NCBI GenBank assembly: GCA_014896295.1
Contig: JADBKR010000008.1
Span: forward strand, 558,001-622,000
Origin: Limnochordaceae bacterium
GTDB lineage: Bacteria; Bacillota; Limnochordia; Limnochordales; Geochordaceae
Direction of reading: 5' to 3'
DNA length: 64,000 bases
The position numbers and the translations under genes were made by a program. Below are positions 58,741 through 64,000 of this stretch, one piece after another. Under the pieces are notes generated by a model. That model made no database searches, had not been told where the DNA came from, and saw only the letters and a program-made list of their open reading frames with translations. The first letter of the stretch is position 1, and each line of letters opens with the position of its first letter.

Positions 58741-59633
58741 TGGGAGCAGCGGGCCCGGCGTCGCCGCAAAGCCTGTGGCAGGCGCTCGTCGTGCAGCCGG
58801 TGGAGGCCCTGGGCGCGGCCTTGTATGCCTACCTGCCCCGGGTCGGCGGCGCCATCCTGGTCCTGGCCGCCGGCCGCATCGCGGCGGGCGTGCTCCGGCG
58901 GCTGGCACGGGACGTCCTTCGAGCGACGGGCTTCGACGTGGTGATGCAGCGGCTGGGGCTGAGCGCCCTCTTGCAGCGCGGGAGCATCGCCAAGCGCCCC
59001 TCGGAGCTGGCGGCGCAAGGGATTTTCTGGCTCGTCATCGTCTCGGCGGTCATGCTGGCCTTCGAAGTGGTCGGGCTCGACACCGCCGCCGTGCTCGTAC
59101 GGCAGCTGGTCGACTTCCTGCCGCGGCTGTTGGCGGCGCTGGCGCTGGTCGCGTTGGGCTTGTGGGCGGCGGACGCCTCGGGACGGTTCATGGAACAGGC
59201 GGCCGGGGCGACGGGGCTGCCGGGACCCGGCATGTGGGGCCAGCTGGTACGCTGGGGGGTGCTGGGCTTTGCGATCGTGGCGGTGCTCGAACAGCTCCAG
59301 ATCGCCTCGGCCACGCTGCGGGCCGGGCTGCTGGCGCTGCTCGCCGCAGGCCCCGTCGGGGTTGCGATTGCGATGGGGCTGGGCGGGCAGGGCGTCGCCC
59401 GGGAACTCATCGCAGGCCAGGCCGTCCGCAGCATGCTGCGCCCCGGAGAGCGGGTGGAGCTAAAGCTCGACGGCCGGCGCCTGAGAGGCCGGGTCGAACG
59501 CTTCGACCTCACGGCGACCTGGATCCGGCCAGACACGGAAGAGGAAGGGGCCGGCGAGGAAAGCCAACTGGTGGGCGTGCCCCACTCCTACCTCACGTCG
59601 CAGGCCGTGAGCATCGTCAGACCGGCTCCCTGA
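58737..59633 (+). CDS. MscS-like small-conductance channel family protein
   Basis: 298 residues. Five hydrophobic segments, among them LPRVGGAILVLAAGRIAAGVL and LLAALALVALGLWAADAS, a glycine-rich pore-lining helix (GPVGVAIAMGLGGQGVAREL), then a small beta domain (ERVELKLDGRRLRGRVERFDL, VGVPHSYLTSQAV) resembling the MscS collar. Related to the conserved-TM-helix/MscS group. ATG 58737 with GGAGG eight bases ahead. Confidence 0.8.
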   Translation: MMGAAGPASPQSLWQALVVQPVEALGAALYAYLPRVGGAILVLAAGRIAAGVLRRLARDVLRATGFDVVMQRLGLSALLQRGSIAKRPSELAAQGIFWLVIVSAVMLAFEVVGLDTAAVLVRQLVDFLPRLLAALALVALGLWAADASGRFMEQAAGATGLPGPGMWGQLVRWGVLGFAIVAVLEQLQIASATLRAGLLALLAAGPVGVAIAMGLGGQGVARELIAGQAVRSMLRPGERVELKLDGRRLRGRVERFDLTATWIRPDTEEEGAGEESQLVGVPHSYLTSQAVSIVRPAP

Positions 59634-59648
59634 ACGAGCCACGACCGG

Positions 59649-60330
59649 CTAGCTCCGCAGCAAGAACGGGTTGGTGGTGCGCTCCCGGCCGATGGTCGTC
59701 GCAGGGCCGTGCCCGGGATAGACGGGTGTCGCGTCGTCGAGGGAGAGCAGTTGCTCGCGGATGGAGCGGTGCAGCGCCTCGGGGTCGCCGCCGGGCATGT
59801 CCGTACGCCCTACGCTGCCGGCGAACAGGGTGTCGCCGGAGAAGACGGCCGGGGTGGGGCGGGTCATCACGAAGACCACGCTGCCGGGGCTGTGGCCCGG
59901 GGTGTGCCGGACCTGCAGCTCCACGCTGGCGACGGCGATCCGTTGCCCGTGCTCGAGGGGCGCGTCGGGAGCGGGCGGCTGCGGCACCGGCTCGCCCGTG
60001 AAGAGCACCGCCGCGTCGGGTGCCATGTGCCAGCATGTCCCGGTCGGCCGGGTGAGCCAGGATCGGGGCCCGGGTCGCCTCCTTCAGCGGCGCGAGCGCG
60101 CCCACGTGGTCGAAATGCCCGTGCGTCAGCAGGAGATGGGTCACGTGACGGGAGCCGATGGCCTCGAGGATGCGGGAGGCGTCGGCTCCCGGGTCGATCA
60201 CCACGACCGTGCCGGATGCCTCGTCGATCAGCAGGTAGCAGTTGGCCTCGAGCATCCCGACGGGGAGGGTGACCACCCGGAGCCCGTGGGCGGGCGGGCC
60301 GGACGTGACGCCGTGCGTGGGATCCGTCAT
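59649..60330 (-). pseudogene. metallo-beta-lactamase-fold hydrolase (glyoxalase II-like), one frameshift
   Basis: About 227 residues over two frames joined near 60025. Part 1 (LEANCYLLIDEASGTVVVID, THGHFDHVGALAPL with the HxHxDH zinc motif) ends at DMLAH; part 2 starts MAPDAAVLFTGEPVP and carries VRHTPGHSPGSVVF, FSGDTLFAGSVGRTD and YPGHGPATTIG. The join GCACATGG is short by two bases or long by one. All metal ligands are present across the parts. Confidence 0.87.
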
Positions 60331-60495
60331 GTTGCTCGCTCCTCAGGTCGAGCCGTGGCCGGGCCCGGAAGGACCGGCAGGAAGGTGGCTTCCCTGGTCG
60401 AAAGGCTAGCGTCAAGCCGTCCTGCACGCAAGGGGTCCCCCTGCGCCCGGGGCGCAGACGAGCCCAGGTGAGACGAGAGAGAGGAGAGACGAGCG

Positions 60496-61896
60496 ATGCC
60501 TTCTCATGGAGTACGCCCTTCTCCCACCGGTTCCGTGGCGAGGCGAGTCGACCTCCCGGAGGACGCGATCCCCACCCGCTGGTACAACATCATGGCCGAC
60601 ATGGAGCACCTGCCTGCTCCCCCGCTCCATCCCGCAACGGGGCGGCCGGTTGCCCCGGAGGACCTCGCCCCCATCTTCCCCAGGGCCCTCATCGAGCAGG
60701 AGATGTCCGCCGAGCGATGGGTGGAGATACCCGCTCCGGTACGCGAGGTGTACCGGACGTGGCGGCCTACTCCTCTGTACCGGGCCTTGGGACTCGAGCG
60801 AGCGCTCGGGACACCCGCCCGCATCTACTACAAGTACGAGGGGACCAGCCCTGCTGGCAGCCACAAGCCCAACACAGCCGTGGCCCAGGCGTACTACAAC
60901 GTGCAGGCCGGGGTTCGGCGGCTCGCCACCGAGACGGGAGCCGGCCAATGGGGTTCGGCCCTGGCCTTTGCGTGCAGCCAGTTCGGCCTGGCCTGTACGG
61001 TGTACATGGTGCGGGTGAGCTACGAGCAAAAGCCATACCGGCGTTCGCTGATGCAGGTGTGGGGAGCGGAGGTCTACGCGAGCCCCAGCCGCCGCACGGC
61101 GGCCGGGCGAGAGGTGCTGGAGACGTCGCCCGACTCGCCCGGCAGCCTCGGCATCGCCATCAGCGAAGCGGTGGAGGACGCTGCCACCCACGCGGATACC
61201 AACTACTCTCTCGGCAGTGTCCTCAACCACGTGCTGTTGCACCAGACGGTCATCGGGCTCGAAGCCAAGCAGCAAATGGCGCTGGTGGGCGAGTACCCCG
61301 ACGTGGTGATCGGCTGCATCGGCGGGGGCAGCAATTTCGGCGGGATCAGCTTCCCGTTCTTGATGGACAGGCTGCAGGGGCGGCGGATGGTGCGAGCCCT
61401 GGCGGTGGAGCCCACGGCGTGCCCGACGCTCACCAAGGGGGCCCTGCGGTACGACTTCGGAGACGTGGCCGGGCTCACGCCCCTGCTCCACATGTACACC
61501 CTGGGGCATGACTTCGTGCCGCCGGGCATCCACGCCGGCGGGCTGCGCTACCACGGGGACTCGCCGCTGGTCTCGAGGCTGTACGAGGACGGGCTGGTCG
61601 AGGCGAAGGCCTACGGGCAGCTCGGGGTTTTCGAGGCCGCCGTGCAGTTCGCACGGGCCGAGGGGTTCCTGCCCGCCCCCGAGTCGGCCCATGCGGTGAA
61701 GGCCGCCATCGACGAGGCGCTGGCAGCGAAGGAGCAGGGCAAAGAGCGGGTCATCCTGTTCAACTTGAGCGGGCACGGCAGCTTCGACCTGGCGGCGTAC
61801 GACGCATACCTGGCGGGCAAGCTGGAGGACTACGAGTATCCGGAGCAGCTCGTGGCGGCTGCACTGGAGCGGCTGCCGAAGGTGCCCGGACGATAG
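60496..61896 (+). CDS. trpB: TrpB-like PLP-dependent enzyme (TrpB2)
   Basis: 466 residues, longer than TrpB1 and with the TrpB2 features: [19 protein letters not shown] lysine in [31 protein letters not shown], and a long N-terminus. Makes Trp from indole and serine; TrpB2 proteins often work without TrpA, and no trpA is nearby. ATG 60496 after GAGGAGAG; a terminator follows. Confidence 0.9.
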   Translation: MPSHGVRPSPTGSVARRVDLPEDAIPTRWYNIMADMEHLPAPPLHPATGRPVAPEDLAPIFPRALIEQEMSAERWVEIPAPVREVYRTWRPTPLYRALGLERALGTPARIYYKYEGTSPAGSHKPNTAVAQAYYNVQAGVRRLATETGAGQWGSALAFACSQFGLACTVYMVRVSYEQKPYRRSLMQVWGAEVYASPSRRTAAGREVLETSPDSPGSLGIAISEAVEDAATHADTNYSLGSVLNHVLLHQTVIGLEAKQQMALVGEYPDVVIGCIGGGSNFGGISFPFLMDRLQGRRMVRALAVEPTACPTLTKGALRYDFGDVAGLTPLLHMYTLGHDFVPPGIHAGGLRYHGDSPLVSRLYEDGLVEAKAYGQLGVFEAAVQFARAEGFLPAPESAHAVKAAIDEALAAKEQGKERVILFNLSGHGSFDLAAYDAYLAGKLEDYEYPEQLVAAALERLPKVPGR

Positions 61897-61964
61897 GAGC
61901 AGTGCGGCGCTCCGTCCGGGGAGCGGCGGCGGGGCGCCGCTTGGCACCGTCGTTAGCTTCGAAA

Positions 61965-61995
61965 GGGGCGGGCGTTGGGGACGCCCGCCCCTTCT
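61965..61995 (+). terminator. terminator after trpB2
   Basis: GGGGCGGGCGT and ACGCCCGCCCC form a perfect 11-base-pair stem with a 5-base loop, followed by TTCT. The T tract is short, so efficiency is uncertain. Confidence 0.65.
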
Positions 61996-62010
61996 GCCGC
62001 TCCACGTCCT

Positions 62011-62020
62011 GTGCTATAGT
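62011..62020 (+). promoter_or_regulatory. extended -10 promoter for glyA
   Basis: GTGCTATAGT contains TGN followed by TATAGT, an extended -10 box, 38 bases before the TTG start of glyA. No good -35 hexamer is visible at the proper distance. Confidence 0.5.
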
Positions 62021-62057
62021 GGGGAACGGCAACGGACGGTAGGGGGCGAGTTGGGCC

Positions 62058-63350
62058 TTGGAGCGCGAGGGCCGGCTGGCGATGACCACGACGGAGGACC
62101 TCGACCCGGTGATCGGCGAGGTGGACCCCGAGATCGCGCAGGCCCTTCGCGACGAGTTGCGACGGCAAGAGGATGGCCTGGAGCTCATCGCCTCCGAAAA
62201 CTACGCGAGCCCCGCCGTCATGCGGGCCCAGGGTAGCGTGCTCACCAACAAGTACGCGGAGGGGCTGCCGGGGCGGCGCTATTACGGCGGGTGCGAGTTC
62301 GTCGACGTGGCCGAGCGGCTGGCCATCGAGCGGGCGAAGGCTCTCTTCGGAGCCGATCACGTCAACGTCCAGCCCCACTCCGGGGCACAGGCCAACGCGG
62401 CGGTCTACTTCGCAGCGCTCAAGCCCGGGGACACGGTGCTCGGGATGAGCCTGGCCCACGGCGGGCACCTCACCCACGGGAGCCCCATCAACCTGTCGGG
62501 GGCCTGGTTCCGGTTCGTGCATTACGGCGTTTCTCCGCAAACGGAGCGCCTCGACTACGACGAGATCGGCACCCTGGCCCGCCAGCACCGGCCCAAGATG
62601 ATCGTGGCCGGCGCGAGCGCCTACCCGAGGGTCATCGACTTCGCGGCGCTGAGGGCCATCGCCGACGAGGTCGGGGCCGTGTTGATGGTCGACATGGCCC
62701 ACATCGCCGGGCTGGTGGCGGCGGGGCTGCACCCGAGCCCCATCCCGGTCTCCCAGTACGTCACCACCACCACCCACAAGACCTTGCGGGGGCCGCGAGG
62801 TGGGCTCATCTTCTGCCAGGCGGAGTACGCCAAGGCCGTCGACCGGGCGGTCTTCCCCGGCATGCAGGGCGGGCCTCTGATGCACGTCATCGCGGCCAAG
62901 GCGGTGGCGCTCAAAGAGGCGCTGGCGCCGGAGTTCAAGGCATACCAGCGTCAGGTCGTGGCCAACGCGGCGGCGCTGGCGGACGCGTTGATGGAGCGGG
63001 GGTACCGGTTGGTCTCGGGCGGGACGGACAACCACCTGATGCTGGTCGACGTGCAGCGCTCTCGAGGCCTCACGGGCAAGGATGCCGAGCGGCTGCTGGA
63101 GGAGGCCGGCCTTACCGTCAACAAGAACGCCATACCGTTCGATCCGCAGCCGCCGGCGGTAGCGAGCGGGATCCGCATCGGCACGCCGGCGGTCACGACG
63201 AGAGGCCTCAGGCAAGCCGAGATGGCGCAGATCGCGGTCTGGATCGACGAGGTCTTGAGCCATCCCGGCGACGAGGCGGTGCGCAGGCGGGTTCGCGGCG
63301 AGGTGCGCGAGCTTTGCCGGGCGTTTCCGGTGTACCGCAGCGGGTTGTAG
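62058..63350 (+). CDS. glyA: serine hydroxymethyltransferase
   Basis: 430 residues from TTG 62058 (GGGGGCGAG ahead) or 422 from ATG 62082. [40 protein letters not shown], and the PLP lysine in [14 protein letters not shown]. Interconverts serine and glycine with the one-carbon folate that glycine cleavage also makes. Confidence 0.96.
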   Translation: MEREGRLAMTTTEDLDPVIGEVDPEIAQALRDELRRQEDGLELIASENYASPAVMRAQGSVLTNKYAEGLPGRRYYGGCEFVDVAERLAIERAKALFGADHVNVQPHSGAQANAAVYFAALKPGDTVLGMSLAHGGHLTHGSPINLSGAWFRFVHYGVSPQTERLDYDEIGTLARQHRPKMIVAGASAYPRVIDFAALRAIADEVGAVLMVDMAHIAGLVAAGLHPSPIPVSQYVTTTTHKTLRGPRGGLIFCQAEYAKAVDRAVFPGMQGGPLMHVIAAKAVALKEALAPEFKAYQRQVVANAAALADALMERGYRLVSGGTDNHLMLVDVQRSRGLTGKDAERLLEEAGLTVNKNAIPFDPQPPAVASGIRIGTPAVTTRGLRQAEMAQIAVWIDEVLSHPGDEAVRRRVRGEVRELCRAFPVYRSGL

Positions 63351-63403
63351 CGGGAGAAGCGGTGGTGGGGTCAGGAGCACGCGGGGTAAGGCCAACGACG
63401 GGA

Positions 63404-63427
63404 GGGCGCAGGAGGGCGCCCCTTTTT
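63404..63427 (+). terminator. rho-independent terminator after glyA
   Basis: GGGCGC and GCGCCC pair around a 6-base loop, followed by C and five T residues, 54 bases after the glyA stop. Confidence 0.8.
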
Positions 63428-63437
63428 ATGGGAAGCT

Positions 63438-63455
63438 TTGTGAACGGTTTCACAA
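63438..63455. promoter_or_regulatory. Rex-type operator
   Basis: The 18 bases read TTGTGAA-CGGT-TTCACAA, a perfect match to the Rex consensus TTGTGAANNNNTTCACAA. A TATAAA at 63467 could be the -10 box, putting the operator over the -35 region of the following oxidoreductase gene. Rex senses the NADH/NAD ratio. Confidence 0.8.
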
Positions 63456-63573
63456 TGTAGCAACAGTATAAACCCGAGCCCGATGGCGGCATGGGGAGCC
63501 GGTACCCGCGAGGAGCGGAGCCCGGCAGGGCTGCTACCGTCCGGGATCGGTACGGGGAGGAGTTGGCTGGTAG

Positions 63574-64000
63574 ATGCTCGAGATCCGCTGGCACGGCCGG
63601 GGCGGGCAGGGTGCCAAGACGGCCGCCTTCCTGCTGGGGGAGGCGCTGGCCACCACCGGCAAGTACGTGCAGGCCTTTCCGGAGTACGGGCCGGAGCGGA
63701 CCGGTGCGCCGGTGGTCGCTTACGACCGGGTGTCGGACGAGCCCATCCGGGTTCACTCGCCGGTTACCACCCCGCGCTACGTCGTGGTGCTGGACCTGAC
63801 GCTGGCCGCAGCCGTCGACCTGGCGGCAGGGGTGCCGGACGACGGGATGATCCTGGTCAACACCGGCAAGGCGCCGGACGAGGTGCGCCGCACGCTCAAG
63901 CTGGACGGGCGCCCCATCCGGGTGCTGACCGTGGATGCCCACCGCATCTCGCTCCAGACCCTCAAACGCTCCATTCCCAACACGCCCATGCTGGGCGCGC
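63574..64000 (+). CDS. 2-oxoacid:ferredoxin oxidoreductase gamma subunit, 3' end outside window
   Basis: The first 142 residues are visible. IRWHGRGGQGAKTAAFLLGE, VQAFPEYGPERTGAPVVAY, and DLTLAAAVDLAAGVPDDGMILVN match the gamma domain of pyruvate or 2-oxoisovalerate:ferredoxin oxidoreductases. The alpha, beta and delta subunits should follow beyond the edge. ATG 63574 with GGGAGGAG upstream; it has its own Rex-type operator. Confidence 0.9.
   Translation, partial: MLEIRWHGRGGQGAKTAAFLLGEALATTGKYVQAFPEYGPERTGAPVVAYDRVSDEPIRVHSPVTTPRYVVVLDLTLAAAVDLAAGVPDDGMILVNTGKAPDEVRRTLKLDGRPIRVLTVDAHRISLQTLKRSIPNTPMLGA

Overview
The window carries the replication origin and its flanks from a GC-rich, probably spore-forming member of the Bacillota. 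The gene set (rpmH-rnpA-yidD-yidC-jag-rsmG-noc-parA-parB, dnaA-dnaN-yaaA-recF-remB-gyrB-gyrA, plus YyaC, YkuS, YqhV, YlbF, RemB and DUF951 proteins) is a Bacillota set. The high GC content suggests a deep lineage such as the Limnochordia, Symbiobacterium or Thermaerobacter groups. This placement is inference; there is no rRNA in the window. Gene polarity flips at about 35.4-36 kb: nearly everything to the left runs on the minus strand, and the block from about 36 to 49.4 kb runs on the plus strand.

Layout. 1-1.9 kb (minus): rpsF-ssb-rpsR, a MazG-like protein and a DUF2232 membrane protein. 2-5.3 kb (minus): a branched-chain 2-oxoacid dehydrogenase (bkdAA-bkdAB-bkdB) behind twin cre-like operators. 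5.5-11.3 kb: QueT-type transporter, DUF951, parvulin foldase, an OGG-type DNA glycosylase, a frameshifted six-hairpin glycosidase and DUF6504. 11.3-17.5 kb (minus): glycine cleavage genes gcvT-gcvH-gcvPA-gcvPB, then lipM and pheA. 17.7-26.2 kb (minus): a tightly packed run of YkvI-like permease, cysteine desulfurase, thiI, a TPR-VanW fusion, ilvE, sucC and sucD. 26.4-29.5 kb: YyaC, YkuS, a phosphoribosyltransferase, bactofilin and an M23 peptidase. 29.6-35.4 kb: parS, parB, parA, noc, rsmG, a terminator, then jag, yidC, yidD, rnpA and rpmH. 35.4-38.7 kb: a bipartite origin with DnaA-box clusters on both sides of dnaA, and an unfamiliar GHKL-ATPase/winged-helix gene inside it. 38.7-49.4 kb (plus): dnaN to gyrA, then rtcB-ylbF and asnS. 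49.5-64 kb: yqhV, a TM/PDZ pair, tyrS, a thioredoxin-reductase-like flavoprotein, cytochrome c, a CtaG-CuA fusion, a plsY-degV pair, DUF488, MFS and MscS-like proteins, a metallo-beta-lactamase-fold hydrolase, TrpB2, glyA, and the start of a 2-oxoacid:ferredoxin oxidoreductase gamma gene behind a Rex-type operator.

How the genes work together. The left arm combines amino-acid catabolism (IlvE, Bkd, SucCD, glycine cleavage) with lipoylation by LipM. The centre holds replication, segregation and ribosome/membrane biogenesis genes. The right arm has redox and lipid genes. Seven genes have frames broken by single-base-scale shifts (nine shifts in all), and a tenth shift is possible. These hit conserved genes and show no other decay, so I read them as probable sequence errors rather than true pseudogenes. 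No tRNA, rRNA, CRISPR array, transposase or phage gene was seen.
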